NCBI GenBank assembly: GCA_934597585.1 | Contig: CAKTSA010000009.1 | Location: forward strand, 1-59,453 | Direction: 5' to 3' | DNA: 59,453 nt | Origin: an uncultured Oscillospiraceae bacterium | GTDB taxonomy: Bacteria > Bacillota > Clostridia > Oscillospirales > Oscillospiraceae | Shown: piece after piece, positions 1 to 8,138 of the stretch | Layout of the letters: every line of letters starts with the position of its first letter | Numbering within the stretch: position 1 is the stretch's first letter | Made by a program: the position numbers and the translations under genes | The notes under the pieces: model-generated | Told to the model about the DNA's origin: nothing | What the model saw: only the letters and a program-made list of their open reading frames with translations | Database searches by the model: none

Positions 1-2
1 TT

Positions 3-50
3 CTGCCCTATTTCTTCTTTGATACGATTAAAACGCCAGCTCTCGCATAA
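3..50 (+). CDS. possible 3' end of an unseen plus-strand gene
   Basis: Frame 3 is open from the window edge and ends in TAA at 48-50, giving the tail LPYFFFDTIKTPALA. A strong plus-strand terminator follows at 78-111, so some plus-strand gene must end near here. The tail loosely resembles the C-terminus of ECF-transporter S components such as BioY (proline, aspartate, lysine and small residues in a last helix), but 15 residues cannot settle this. Frame 1 also stays open to TGA at 76-78, so the frame is uncertain. Confidence 0.25.
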   Translation: MPYFFFDTIKTPALA

Positions 51-77
51 CGAGAACTGCCGTTCTTTGACAGGCTG

Positions 78-111
78 AGCTCCTGATTTCATAAGAAATC
101 AGGAGCTTTTT
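78..111 (+). terminator. intrinsic terminator
   Basis: A perfect 13-bp inverted repeat (AGCTCCTGATTTC, loop ATAA) is followed by a run of T on the plus strand. It terminates a gene entering from the left edge. It also faces the end of the minus-strand HAD gene, but there is no T-run in that direction. Confidence 0.85.
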
Positions 112-116
112 CACCA

Positions 117-746
117 TTACCGCCCGGCAAGCAGCGTCAGCAGCTGCCGGGGGGTGTCCGCTCTTGGTACATACTGCGCCATGTCCTCTGCCACGTACCC
201 CCATGCAGCCAAAATAAAATCCACGCCCGCCGCCGCAGCGCATTGCTGATCAAACAGCGTATCTCCGATATACACGACCTCTTCGGGTGCGGTACCCTGC
301 AGTGTAAGATAGCGTAGGATCGGGTCCGGATAGGGTTTTCCTTGGGGTGTGTCATCTGAACAGACTGCCAGGGAGAAATACGATGCCAGTCCAAAGGGTA
401 CGAAGCTGCTTTGAAACTCCTGCCGGTTTTTTGAGGTTACCAGTCCCAGCGTGAGTCCCGAGGCGTATAGCGTGCGGATCAAGTCGTCAATGCCGGGGAA
501 TATTTTGGCCAGGTGAAGGGAACGGTAGATCCCCTGCTGGATCTCGTCCATAACGGACTGTCGGGGCTCTAGGCCGATTGCCCGTAGTGCGACGCCACAC
601 GGAAGACCAAACGTGCTGTGGAACATGTCAACAGTCAACTTCTGCTGGTAGTGGCGCCGCAGCACGTCGGAAAACACGGTGATGAGCATCTGCTCCGTGT
701 CGATCAGCGTACCGTCGATGTCAAACAAAACGTGCCGGTATGTCAC
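117..746 (-). CDS. HAD-family phosphatase (Gph/PpaX-like)
   Basis: A 209-residue HAD-superfamily hydrolase, probably a cytoplasmic phosphatase of a small sugar phosphate or phosphoglycolate-like substrate. All four HAD motifs are visible: FDIDGTL near residues 8-14 (nucleophile and acid/base aspartates), TSKN in the middle, the lysine of GKPYPDP, and GDTLFD. The helical cap between motifs I and II fits subclass I. The start is GTG, with AAGGA 8 nt upstream and only 4 nt after the permease stop, so it is the last gene of the leftward sugar operon. In that context it may dephosphorylate a toxic or dead-end sugar phosphate. The substrate is not readable from sequence. Confidence 0.85.
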   Translation of the reverse strand: MTYRHVLFDIDGTLIDTEQMLITVFSDVLRRHYQQKLTVDMFHSTFGLPCGVALRAIGLEPRQSVMDEIQQGIYRSLHLAKIFPGIDDLIRTLYASGLTLGLVTSKNRQEFQSSFVPFGLASYFSLAVCSDDTPQGKPYPDPILRYLTLQGTAPEEVVYIGDTLFDQQCAAAAGVDFILAAWGYVAEDMAQYVPRADTPRQLLTLLAGR

Positions 747-749
747 GGC

Positions 750-1709
750 TCAGTCCTTCTTTGCTTTGGCAGTATCGGACACCACGGCGATCAGAATGAT
801 GGCGCCCAGGATCACCTTCTGCCAGTGGGCATTTACGCCCAGCAGGTTCAGGGCGTTGTTGATGATGCCGATGATCAGGATGCCGAACACGGTCTGCAGC
901 ATGCCGCCTTTGCCGCCGGACATGGAGTTGCCGCCCATGGCGACGGCTGCAATGGCGTTGAGCTCATATCCGTCGCAGGCGCTGGGCTGGCCGGCCTGCA
1001 GTTTGGAGGCGTATACACAGCCGGCGAGGCAGGCCAGCACGGAGCACACGATGTAGCAGATGTACTTTACCTTCTTTACATTGACGCCGCAGAGCTTGGA
1101 GACCTCCTCGCTGCTGCCCACCGAGAATACGTACCGGCCGCCGCAGGTTCTGGTCAGATAAAAGTAGGCAAGAATGATCACAGAGATCAGAACCAGCACG
1201 CAAACCGGCAGCACGCCGCCGATCTTCGTCATGCCCAGCACCTTGAAGCTGGAGTCCATGCCGTGGATGGGCTGAGCATTGGTGTACAGATATGCCGCGC
1301 CGCGACAGATGTTGTTGGTGGCAAGCGAGGCAATAAAGGGTGGGACACGGAGCTCATTGACGAAAACGCCGGTAAACAGACCGCACACCGTGCCCATTAC
1401 CAATGACACCAGAATAAAGGTCAGAATACAGCTGGCGACCGTGGGATTGGGCATTTTCAGTACAATATCCGCTGCGGCAATGGAGGACACCGCCGCCACA
1501 GAACCAACAGACAGGTCGATGCCGCCAGTCAGAATGACAAAGGTCATACCTGTGGCGATCAGACCGTTTATGGAAATCTGCGTAGAGATATTTACCAGAT
1601 TCTTGGCAGAGGAAAAATTCGGCACAAAAATCATGCAGAACACGAACAGCAGGATGGTAAAAAGACCCACCGCATATTCCTGCAAATAGTTTCCCAAACG
1701 CTTTTTCAT
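750..1709 (-). CDS. RbsC-type sugar ABC transporter permease
   Basis: This 319-residue integral membrane protein belongs to the BPD_transp_2 (RbsC/XylH/AlsC) family and forms the channel of a monosaccharide importer. It has eight to ten hydrophobic segments and the family motif GGIDLSVGSV near residue 63, with GGNSMSGGKGG towards the C-terminus. The gene sits 3 nt downstream of the ATPase gene, so translation is probably coupled. Family members carry ribose, xylose, allose, galactose or autoinducer-2, so the fold gives a sugar class but not a substrate. Confidence 0.93.
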   Translation of the reverse strand: MKKRLGNYLQEYAVGLFTILLFVFCMIFVPNFSSAKNLVNISTQISINGLIATGMTFVILTGGIDLSVGSVAAVSSIAAADIVLKMPNPTVASCILTFILVSLVMGTVCGLFTGVFVNELRVPPFIASLATNNICRGAAYLYTNAQPIHGMDSSFKVLGMTKIGGVLPVCVLVLISVIILAYFYLTRTCGGRYVFSVGSSEEVSKLCGVNVKKVKYICYIVCSVLACLAGCVYASKLQAGQPSACDGYELNAIAAVAMGGNSMSGGKGGMLQTVFGILIIGIINNALNLLGVNAHWQKVILGAIILIAVVSDTAKAKKD

Positions 1710-1712
1710 CGT

Positions 1713-3212
1713 TTACACCTCGCTTATCGTACTGGTCGCATAATTCATCACGGTCTCTTCGGTCATATCGTCGCCCTCCACTACGCCGGTGATGCGGCCG
1801 TTGTGCATGACCACGATCCGCTGGCTCACGCCAATGACCTCCGGAAGCTCCGAGGAGATCAGGATCACGCTGCCACCGTTGGAGACGTAATCGCAGATCA
1901 GACGGTATATCTCGCCCTTTGCATTTACGTCGATACCGCGGGTCGGCTCATCCAGGATCAGAATCTCCACCTGGGCGGCCAGCCACTTGGCAAGCACGGT
2001 CTTCTGCTGATTGCCGCCGGACAGATTCCGGACGTGTGCCTTGTCGTGGGGCGTTTTGATCAGCAGCTTTTCGATATAGGCTGTAGCCGTATCCCGCTCC
2101 CAACCGAAATCGATCTGCCCACGTCTGGCGTAGTCCCGAAGACTGACGATGGAAATGTTGTGCCGTACGGAATCATCCAGGATCACACCCTGGCGGCGGC
2201 GATCCTCCGGTACAAGACCGATGCCGGCGGCGATGGCCTGTTGGGGATGCTTGAAGCGTACCGGCTTTCCGTTCAGAAGGATCTCGCCGGCGGTGAATCT
2301 GTCTGCGCCGAAAATGGCTCGCATCACCTCTGTGCGGCCAGCGCCGATCAGGCCGGAAAAGCCCAGCACTTCGCCCTTGTGCAGCGTAAAAGAGACATTG
2401 GAAAAGCCATCGCCGCACAGGCCCTTGACCTCCAGCAGCGGGACCAGGGCTTCGGGCTTCGGCGCCCGGATATGATATTCGCCGATGTCGCGCCCCACCA
2501 TCAGCTTGACCATCTGCGTCTCTGTCAGATTTGCCACAAGGTCGGTGCACACCAACTCGCCATCCTTAAAGATCGAAATATCGTCGCCGATCTCTACGAT
2601 CTCGTTGAGCTTATGGGAAATATAGATAACCGCGACATTCTGCTTTTTCAGGCGCTCCACGACGGAAAACAGCGCCTCGATTTCTCTTTCGGACAAAGAC
2701 GACGTGGGCTCATCCATAATGACCACCTTGGCTTTACGGGACACGGCCCGCATGATCTCCACCATCTGGCGGTCCGCAGCGCTGAGGTTGCGCACGATAT
2801 CCCGCGGGTGGATGTTGGTGATCTTCAGGCTATCCATCAACTCTGCTGTTTTCTGATACAGCGTCTTATAGTCGATCAATACGCCGCCGGACTTGGGCAG
2901 ATCGTCTAAGAAAATGTTCTCCGCCACAGAGAGGTCGGTCACGACGCTCAGTTCCTGGTGGATCACGGAGATGCCCTTGTCGATGCCGTCGCGGGGATTA
3001 TGCAAATTCAATTCTTCGCCGGCAAGATATATCTGGCCCTCGTCTTTTTGATATACGCCGGACATGATCTTGATAAGTGTCGATTTACCGGCGCCGTTCT
3101 CGCCCAACAGCACGTGGACCCGCCCGGGGTAAAAGTCGATGCTGATGTTGCGCAGCGCAGGAATGCCGGAAAAAGATTTACTGATGTTTTTCACCTGGAT
3201 CAGGGCTTCCAA
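1713..3212 (-). CDS. RbsA-type sugar ABC transporter ATPase (tandem NBDs)
   Basis: The protein carries two fused nucleotide-binding domains, as in RbsA/MglA. The first has Walker A GENGAGKST, signature LSAADRQM and Walker B VVIMDEPTSSLS. The second has signature LSGGNQQKT and Walker B LILDEPTRGID, while its Walker A is degenerate, as is normal for the family. I chose a TTG start at 3212 (protein begins LEALIQVKNISKSF) because a run of five G lies 8 nt upstream and homology begins there. The upstream ATG at 3275 would have to read through the stem-loop at 3242-3266. The result is 499 residues, the usual size. It powers import together with the neighbouring permease and binding protein. Confidence 0.93.
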   Translation of the reverse strand: MEALIQVKNISKSFSGIPALRNISIDFYPGRVHVLLGENGAGKSTLIKIMSGVYQKDEGQIYLAGEELNLHNPRDGIDKGISVIHQELSVVTDLSVAENIFLDDLPKSGGVLIDYKTLYQKTAELMDSLKITNIHPRDIVRNLSAADRQMVEIMRAVSRKAKVVIMDEPTSSLSEREIEALFSVVERLKKQNVAVIYISHKLNEIVEIGDDISIFKDGELVCTDLVANLTETQMVKLMVGRDIGEYHIRAPKPEALVPLLEVKGLCGDGFSNVSFTLHKGEVLGFSGLIGAGRTEVMRAIFGADRFTAGEILLNGKPVRFKHPQQAIAAGIGLVPEDRRRQGVILDDSVRHNISIVSLRDYARRGQIDFGWERDTATAYIEKLLIKTPHDKAHVRNLSGGNQQKTVLAKWLAAQVEILILDEPTRGIDVNAKGEIYRLICDYVSNGGSVILISSELPEVIGVSQRIVVMHNGRITGVVEGDDMTEETVMNYATSTISEV

Positions 3213-3241
3213 TGGATTTTCCCCCTTCACATTTTCATGAA

Positions 3242-3266
3242 GGAGGGCGGCAAAACCGCCCTCCTT
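3242..3266 (-). terminator. intercistronic stem-loop after binding-protein gene
   Basis: GGAGGGCGG and CCGCCCTCC pair perfectly around a short loop (CAAAA on the plus strand), 22 nt past the stop of the binding-protein gene. There is no T-run on the minus strand, so it is probably a leaky terminator or 3'-end stabiliser. Such an element would keep binding-protein mRNA above ATPase/permease mRNA. Confidence 0.65.
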
Positions 3267-3288
3267 TTCAGTCATGACCTGTCAGTAT

Positions 3289-4251
3289 TTACGCGTTGGG
3301 ATCGGCGTTCTCGGGAGTGATCATCTGGGGAGCGACAAGGATGTCCGCGTCGACGGACTGGCCGTTCAGATAGGACATGATGGTCTCGATGGTGATGGTG
3401 CCGATGTCATGGGCAGCCTGGGCAACGTCGGCCTTGAACATGCCGCCGGCGGCAACGTTGCGCTCAGCCTCAGGGTTGCCGTCCAGGCCGATCATGGGGA
3501 TCTCCACGTTAGCCTCTTCGCAGGCGGTGATGGCGCCCAGAACAGCGTCGTCACCCACGCCGAACACGAAGTCGATGTTCTCGGCGCCGCGGGCGGTCAG
3601 GGCATCCTGGAAGGCGTTGTAGGCGATCTCGCGATTGCCGGAGAAGGAGGCGATCTGGTCAACCTTCATTTCGGGAGCGTTCTCGGCCATGTAGTCGATA
3701 AAGCCCTGAGCACGGTTGCGGCAGGATTCCACTTCCTCGTAGGGGATGATGATGCAGTTGCCGGTGCCATCGGTGAGGATGTTCTTCAGGCAGTACTCGG
3801 CTGCCATGCGGCCGCCCTCGTAGTTGTCGGTGTGAATGGTGGAAACGACCTCGCCGCCGTCAGCGGAGACGTCGAAGCAGAAGAAGGGAATCTCTGCGTT
3901 GTTGGCCAACTCGACGATGGAGCCGGAGCCGTCGGTGTTGCACCATGCCACGGCGATGGCGTCAACGCCGGCGGCGATGAAGTCCTGAACAGCGGCCATC
4001 TGCACAGCGGAGTCACCGGCGCCGTCGATGAGCTTCAGGGTCACACCCAGTTCGGCAGCCTTCTCCTCCATACCGGCCTTGATGCGGTTGAAGAAAACGT
4101 GCTCCAGGTTGTTGACAACAACACCGATGACGATGTCGCTGTTGTCGTCCGCGCCGTCGTTGCCGGCGGGCTCATTCGCCTGGTTGCCGCAGCCTGCCAG
4201 CAGGCTGAGCGCCATTACCATGGCCAGAAGAATCGCAAGTACCTTTTTCAT
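3289..4251 (-). CDS. RbsB-type sugar-binding lipoprotein
   Basis: A 320-residue Peripla_BP_4 (RbsB/AlsB-like) solute-binding protein. The N-terminus is a lipoprotein signal with lipobox LLAGC, so the mature protein is anchored at Cys21 outside the membrane. The start of the mature domain, DIVIGVVVNNLEHVFFNRIKAGMEE, is typical of this family, as are the late motifs GVGDDAVLGA and GLDGN. It delivers the substrate to the RbsC/RbsA partners just downstream. A clear GGAG lies before the ATG. The SIS gene upstream ends 60 nt away across a separate hairpin (4278-4297). Confidence 0.93.
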   Translation of the reverse strand: MKKVLAILLAMVMALSLLAGCGNQANEPAGNDGADDNSDIVIGVVVNNLEHVFFNRIKAGMEEKAAELGVTLKLIDGAGDSAVQMAAVQDFIAAGVDAIAVAWCNTDGSGSIVELANNAEIPFFCFDVSADGGEVVSTIHTDNYEGGRMAAEYCLKNILTDGTGNCIIIPYEEVESCRNRAQGFIDYMAENAPEMKVDQIASFSGNREIAYNAFQDALTARGAENIDFVFGVGDDAVLGAITACEEANVEIPMIGLDGNPEAERNVAAGGMFKADVAQAAHDIGTITIETIMSYLNGQSVDADILVAPQMITPENADPNA

Positions 4252-4277
4252 AAGTTTCTCCTTTTTTGTCTTTTATT

Positions 4278-4297
4278 TTAACCGTTTCCACGGTTAA
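4278..4297 (-). promoter_or_regulatory. perfect 8-bp inverted repeat in SIS/binding-protein gap
   Basis: TTAACCGT and ACGGTTAA flank a 4-base centre, 26 nt before the binding-protein ATG on the minus strand. It may be an mRNA hairpin setting relative expression or a protein operator. Nothing else in the window carries the same sequence. Confidence 0.5.
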
Positions 4298-4311
4298 TTA
4301 CGGGTTGGGAC

Positions 4312-4890
4312 TTACTCCAGATTCGCGTGATACTGCCACAAAGACGCCAGATCCAGCGCCTTGCGTTCTACGATCACGCGGGCAACGGCGTCGCCGTACA
4401 ACAGCAGGGTCTGTTCAAACAGACTGGTCATCGGCTGCTGGGATTGCAGCTCGTCGGGACAGGACAGCTTGCTCTGTACCGGGATACGCACCTGGCAATC
4501 GGCCAGCCCTGCGATGGTGCTGTGGGCGTTAGAGCCGATCCAGGCCACTTTTGCACCCAGTGCCTTTGCTTTCTTCGTGATGGCCACAGGGAACAGGCTT
4601 TCTCCGCTGCCGGAGCCAACGATCAGCAGATCCTTGTCAGTGATGGCTGGCTCTGTGATCTCGCCCACGTAATGGGCGTCGATCCCCAGGTGGGCGAACC
4701 GCTTGCAGATAGCCTGCAGGGACAGCAGCACTCTGCCGACCCCTACGAAAAACACCTTGTCCGCGGTGAGAATTGCCTCGATAAACGCCTCGCTCTGGGC
4801 ATCGCTGATTTTTTCCAGAGCCACGGCGCATTCCTGCGCCACGATGGCCTTTGCTTCACAGATGTGGATACTCATGTTACTTTCGCTCAC
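4312..4890 (-). CDS. SIS-domain sugar-phosphate isomerase, HxlB-like (paralogue 1)
   Basis: A 192-residue single SIS-domain protein of the 6-phospho-3-hexuloisomerase (PHI/HxlB) type. It shows FFVGVGRVLL, HLGIDAHYVGE, the phosphate loop GSGSGES, and SLFEQTLLLYGD near the end, all PHI family hallmarks. The usual GRSG turn is GRVL here, and the paralogue at 5583-6137 keeps GRSG, so the two may use different substrates. The first possible start is GTG at 4890, overlapping the epimerase stop; ATG at 4875 is an alternative. The family interconverts a 3-ketohexose 6-phosphate and fructose 6-phosphate in the cytoplasm. Which hexulose is used here is unknown. Confidence 0.85.
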   Translation of the reverse strand: MSESNMSIHICEAKAIVAQECAVALEKISDAQSEAFIEAILTADKVFFVGVGRVLLSLQAICKRFAHLGIDAHYVGEITEPAITDKDLLIVGSGSGESLFPVAITKKAKALGAKVAWIGSNAHSTIAGLADCQVRIPVQSKLSCPDELQSQQPMTSLFEQTLLLYGDAVARVIVERKALDLASLWQYHANLE

Positions 4891-5576
4891 TTTCCCAAAG
4901 CTTCATTTACGACCTTTTCCAGCGCCTGATAATTCTCCTTCAGGCTCAGGTCGTTTTTTCGGAACAGGCTTGAGGTGCCTGCCACGAACGTGCTGGCGCC
5001 GGCGGCGGCGTAGCCAGGGATCGCGTCCAGATAGGTGCGCCCGTCTATGGTGATAGTAGTGGGCAGCCCCTTTTCTGCGATCATTTCGTGAAGGTCGCTC
5101 ACCTTCTTTTTCAGACTGTCCCGCACCGATTCTTTGGCGCTGGAGGCATAGCCTGGGTTGATCATCATCAGCAGCACAAAATCGCACTGTTCCAATACAT
5201 ATTCCAGTGTGCTGACCGGCGTGGCTGGCGCCAGCGCGACGCCGGCCTTGATCCCCTTTTCGCGGAGCCAGGTGAGCTTGTGGCTGATGTGCCGTTCCGT
5301 CTCCACCTGAAAACACATGCGGTACACACCGATGTCCGCCAGCTCCTCCATAAAAAAGGTGTTGTCCACCGCCATCACATGGGCGTCAAAGGCCAGCGAC
5401 GTCTTCTTTCGAAGCTGCCGGACCGTATCGAGACCCAACGGCATGCTGGGGCTGAAATAACCGTCCAGAATGTCCACGTGCAGCATCTGGCAGCCGGTCT
5501 CCTCAATAGCCTTGACCGAGGCCTCCAGATTGCACAGATCCGAACATATCAAAGAGGGCGTGATAGATTCGTTCAT
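4887..5576 (-). CDS. ribulose-phosphate 3-epimerase family protein (Rpe/AlsE-like)
   Basis: A 229-residue TIM-barrel protein. The metal and catalytic residues of Rpe are present: HVDILDG (His, Asp), FDAHVM (second metal His) and TITIDGR (catalytic Asp). MINPGYA replaces the more usual VNPGFGGQ. Housekeeping Rpe is usually with ribosome-biogenesis or pentose genes. This copy lies between two SIS isomerase genes in a sugar-import operon, so a hexulose-6-phosphate 3-epimerase role like AlsE (allulose 6-phosphate to fructose 6-phosphate) is more likely than the pentose phosphate pathway. That assignment is inference from context. Confidence 0.85.
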   Translation of the reverse strand: MNESITPSLICSDLCNLEASVKAIEETGCQMLHVDILDGYFSPSMPLGLDTVRQLRKKTSLAFDAHVMAVDNTFFMEELADIGVYRMCFQVETERHISHKLTWLREKGIKAGVALAPATPVSTLEYVLEQCDFVLLMMINPGYASSAKESVRDSLKKKVSDLHEMIAEKGLPTTITIDGRTYLDAIPGYAAAGASTFVAGTSSLFRKNDLSLKENYQALEKVVNEALGK

Positions 5577-5582
5577 ACTCGT

Positions 5583-6137
5583 TTACTCCAAGTTTGCGTG
5601 CCGCGTAAACATTTCCTCTCCGGTGATCTGCTTCTTGTCCATCAGGATCAGGATAACGTAATCCAGGCAGATCAGCAGCGACTGCTCAAAAAGGCTGCCC
5701 ATGGGCTGGACCGACTGCACGCCGGTATCAATAGCGGATTTCGACGTAGGTGCGTGGATTGCCACCACGGCGTCCGACAGCGTTCCGATGGTAGCCTGGG
5801 GGTAGATGGTGATCGTGGCCACCGATGCTCCCAGACTTTTCGCTTTTTTTGCCATGCTGACCAGAGAGGCTGTCTCGCCGGAGCCGCTGGCGATCACCAA
5901 CAGGTCGCCTGCCGCGATGCTGGGAGTGACTACCTCGCCCACCATATAGGCCGTTATGCCCATGTGCATAAGCCGCATGGCAAAGCAGCGTGCCATCATG
6001 CCGCTTCGGCCTGCGCCCGCGACAAAAACGCGATTGGCCTTCTGTATTTCATCTGCCAGCTTTTCCTGCTGTTCAAAAGAAACGGCAGTCAATGTGCGGC
6101 GCAATTCTTCGATCACGGATGTAATGGGGACCGGCAT
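5583..6137 (-). CDS. 6-phospho-3-hexuloisomerase (HxlB-like, paralogue 2)
   Basis: A 184-residue SIS protein and the closer match to canonical PHI: FVAGAGRSGMMARCFAMRLMHMG, YMVGEVVTPS, SGSGETASL and GSLFEQSLLI. The ATG at 6137 is preferred because AAAAAGGAG lies 9 nt upstream. A GTG at 6143 would be too close to that site. The start overlaps the HPS-like stop by one base (TGATG), so the two are translationally coupled, as in classical hxlA-hxlB pairs. It should isomerise a hex-3-ulose 6-phosphate to a 2-ketose 6-phosphate. Confidence 0.88.
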   Translation of the reverse strand: MPVPITSVIEELRRTLTAVSFEQQEKLADEIQKANRVFVAGAGRSGMMARCFAMRLMHMGITAYMVGEVVTPSIAAGDLLVIASGSGETASLVSMAKKAKSLGASVATITIYPQATIGTLSDAVVAIHAPTSKSAIDTGVQSVQPMGSLFEQSLLICLDYVILILMDKKQITGEEMFTRHANLE

Positions 6138-6829
6138 CAGCACTCACTCCTTTTTGCGGCGTCCATGGCCGTTTTGAAATATGCGGCCGCTTCGCCATAA
6201 TTCTCTGCCCCGGTGATCCCCTCGCCAATGATGATCACATCCGGGCAAATGGCGGCAAATTTTTCAATTGTGCTCCGGTTGATACCGCCGGCAATGGCCA
6301 GCCTGGCATTCTTCACGTAGCTGCGCAGCACCTCAAAGGATTTGGACATATCCTGATCCAGCCGCTGCAGGTCTTTGCTGGTGTGTAGGCAGATGTAGTC
6401 GACCCCCATGGTGTCCACCTGCATGAGCCGGGTCGGCAGATCCGGTACCGCCAGCATGTCTACCATAATGGCGCGGCCGTACTCTCTGGCTGCCGCCATG
6501 GCGTTGCGGATCGTTGCGTCATCTGTGACCGCCAGCACCGTAGCAATATCCGCCCCATTTTTGAAAGCTGCCGCGGCTTCATAATACCCTGCGTCTGCGA
6601 TCTTCAGATCGGCCAGGATCAGCTTTTCCGGAAATGCCTGCTTCAGCGCCTTTACTGGCGCAAGGCCGTATTCCATGACAAAAGGTGTGCCCACCTCGAT
6701 GATATCAAGGCTTTCCCGGGCCTCTTCCACCAGCGCCTGGGCCAACTCCGTCCGAAAGATGGTCAGTTCCTTCGCCTGTCCCTGATTTGTGCTTCGATAG
6801 TCAAAATCCAGTGCTGCTTGTAATTTCAT
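6137..6829 (-). CDS. 3-hexulose-6-phosphate synthase family enzyme (HxlA/UlaD-like)
   Basis: A 230-residue protein of the orotidine-monophosphate-decarboxylase suprafamily. It begins MKLQAALDF and carries VGTPFVMEYGL, the catalytic DxKxxD motif as ADLKIADAG near residue 63, and IAGGINR and IIGEGITGA at the phosphate end. The suprafamily contains hexulose-6-phosphate synthase (ribulose 5-phosphate plus formaldehyde) and 3-keto-gulonate-6-phosphate decarboxylase (UlaD/SgbH). The neighbouring PHI gene favours HPS. The sugar importer leaves a UlaD-like role open. The ATG at 6829 has GAGGAAGG 9 nt upstream, preferred over GTG at 6865. It is the first gene of the leftward operon. Confidence 0.85.
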   Translation of the reverse strand: MKLQAALDFDYRSTNQGQAKELTIFRTELAQALVEEARESLDIIEVGTPFVMEYGLAPVKALKQAFPEKLILADLKIADAGYYEAAAAFKNGADIATVLAVTDDATIRNAMAAAREYGRAIMVDMLAVPDLPTRLMQVDTMGVDYICLHTSKDLQRLDQDMSKSFEVLRSYVKNARLAIAGGINRSTIEKFAAICPDVIIIGEGITGAENYGEAAAYFKTAMDAAKRSEC

Positions 6830-6910
6830 TTTGCTATGCCTTCCTCGTGCATGCAAGATCAACACTGAAATTGCGTTTTTGTGTTTTACTTGCGATTTAT
6901 TTGTGTTTCT

Positions 6911-6939
6911 AGACTATCAGCGTTTTCGCTCGTTGTCAA
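6911..6939 (-). promoter_or_regulatory. candidate sigma-A promoter, leftward sugar operon
   Basis: On the minus strand TTGACA (6934-6939) is followed after 17 nt by TAGTCT (6911-6916). The -35 is perfect and the -10 weak. The spacer contains the inverted repeat AGCG-TTTT-CGCT, which could be an operator. Confidence 0.5.
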
Positions 6940-7073
6940 TCCCTGTTGCAAATTTTGTGAAAAATTGCCACAACGAGTGCAGTTTGTCGGTGATTATACA
7001 CAATTCCAATGTCAATAAAATTGGCGCCTTATTTGTGCAACTCTATCAAAAATCTTGAATTTTGGCTTTTGTG

Positions 7074-7102
7074 TTGCATTTCCAATTGTGATGTGCTATG
7101 TT
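7074..7102 (+). promoter_or_regulatory. candidate sigma-A promoter, rightward deoR operon
   Basis: TTGCAT (7074-7079), 17 nt, then TATGTT (7097-7102) with a TGn extension before the -10. The TTTTGTG core at 7066-7078 overlaps the -35, consistent with autorepression by DeoR. It would give a leader of about 215 nt. Confidence 0.4.
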
Positions 7103-7324
7103 GTATGCAAGAATAGCAAAAACGCAAGCGACTTTTTCGAAAGAGCAGAATGGTGACATGCGGTGCGAATTTATGCTCTTTTCCATTTTCTGTTTTTGTG
7201 ATATGGTATATATTGGTACATAAATACATGCGAAGCCCCAATAATGCTTTCCGGAAAGATGTATTTTGTATGAACTTTTGCGAATCCCTTGTGAAAACCG
7301 GACAGCAAAAAGGAGAAGTCAAAC

Positions 7325-8086
7325 ATGACAGCAACAGAACGAAGACAGGAAATACTCAACACCATCAGTACAGAGGGCAGCGTCCGGGCCAGCGATCTGG
7401 CGGAACGGCTGAACGTTACCACCGAGACGATCCGCAAGGATCTGATCTTCCTGAACAATAAGCACCTTCTGAAAAAAGGCCATGGCGGCGCCCAGGCCAT
7501 CAACGAGTTTACCGAGCGATCTCTGGATGTCCGGGCACAGGAAAACGCCATGGCCAAGCGGGCCATTGCCAACTGCGCCATCAAGCAGATCGATGATGGC
7601 TCGGTGGTTTTTGTGGACGCCGGTTCCACCATGGTGGAACTGGCCCGACAGCTGCGGCAGCGCAGCGGGCTGGCCATCATCACCAATAACCTCTCAGTGA
7701 TTCCTGCGCTGCTGGAGAGCGGGAACGCCATTTACTTCCTTGGCGGCGAGGTCAGCAGTGTGACGCAGGCGACCGGCGGCATCTGGGCGGCCAATGCGCT
7801 GAAATCCATTAAAATCGACGTGGCTTTTCTGGGCAGCAGCGGCTTCCAGTCCCACAGCGGTCCCTGCACCAAGATGTTCTCGGACGCCCAGCTGAAGCGG
7901 GATGTCATTACCAGCGCCAACAAATCCGTCGTGCTGGCCGACCACACCAAGTTTTCTACAAACGCCATTATGCAGTATGCCGACTGGAGCGATGTTGACG
8001 TGTTTATCACCGATGCCGGTGTCAGCAGCGACGAGCTGGCGACGCTTGAGCGCTGCGTTGAGGTACTGGTTGCCGGAAACGAGTGA
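7325..8086 (+). CDS. DeoR/GlpR-family transcriptional repressor
   Basis: A 253-residue regulator with an N-terminal DeoR winged helix (ERRQEILNTISTEGSVRASDLAERLNVTTETIRKDL, residues about 5-40) and a DeoR-C sugar-phosphate sensor domain with DAGSTMVELA and FLGSSGF. The family is usually released from DNA by a phosphorylated sugar intermediate. Strong AAAGGAG precedes the ATG. Being first in the rightward arm and facing the importer operon, it very likely controls both arms through the gap at 6830-7324. Confidence 0.92.
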   Translation: MTATERRQEILNTISTEGSVRASDLAERLNVTTETIRKDLIFLNNKHLLKKGHGGAQAINEFTERSLDVRAQENAMAKRAIANCAIKQIDDGSVVFVDAGSTMVELARQLRQRSGLAIITNNLSVIPALLESGNAIYFLGGEVSSVTQATGGIWAANALKSIKIDVAFLGSSGFQSHSGPCTKMFSDAQLKRDVITSANKSVVLADHTKFSTNAIMQYADWSDVDVFITDAGVSSDELATLERCVEVLVAGNE

Positions 8087-8138
8087 CTGGCTGTCCGGGC
8101 AGCAAGAAGATACGACAAATGTAAAGGAGCGGGAAGCC

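Larger units (their letters stand above)
6830..7324. promoter_or_regulatory. divergent control region of the sugar locus
   Basis: This 495-nt AT-rich gap separates the two arms. It holds a leftward promoter, a rightward promoter and at least six copies of a T-rich TTTGTG core (6876-6887, 6900-6908, 6951-6965, 7029-7040, 7066-7078, 7191-7206). Short repeated T-rich cores are what DeoR-family regulators often bind, and the deoR gene starts at 7325. I see no convincing reading frame here. Confidence 0.6.

Noticed and set aside
3213..3275. Longer N-terminus for the RbsA-type ATPase starting at 3275
   Set aside because: It would translate through the intercistronic hairpin, adds no family homology and lacks a good ribosome site, whereas the TTG at 3212 has one.
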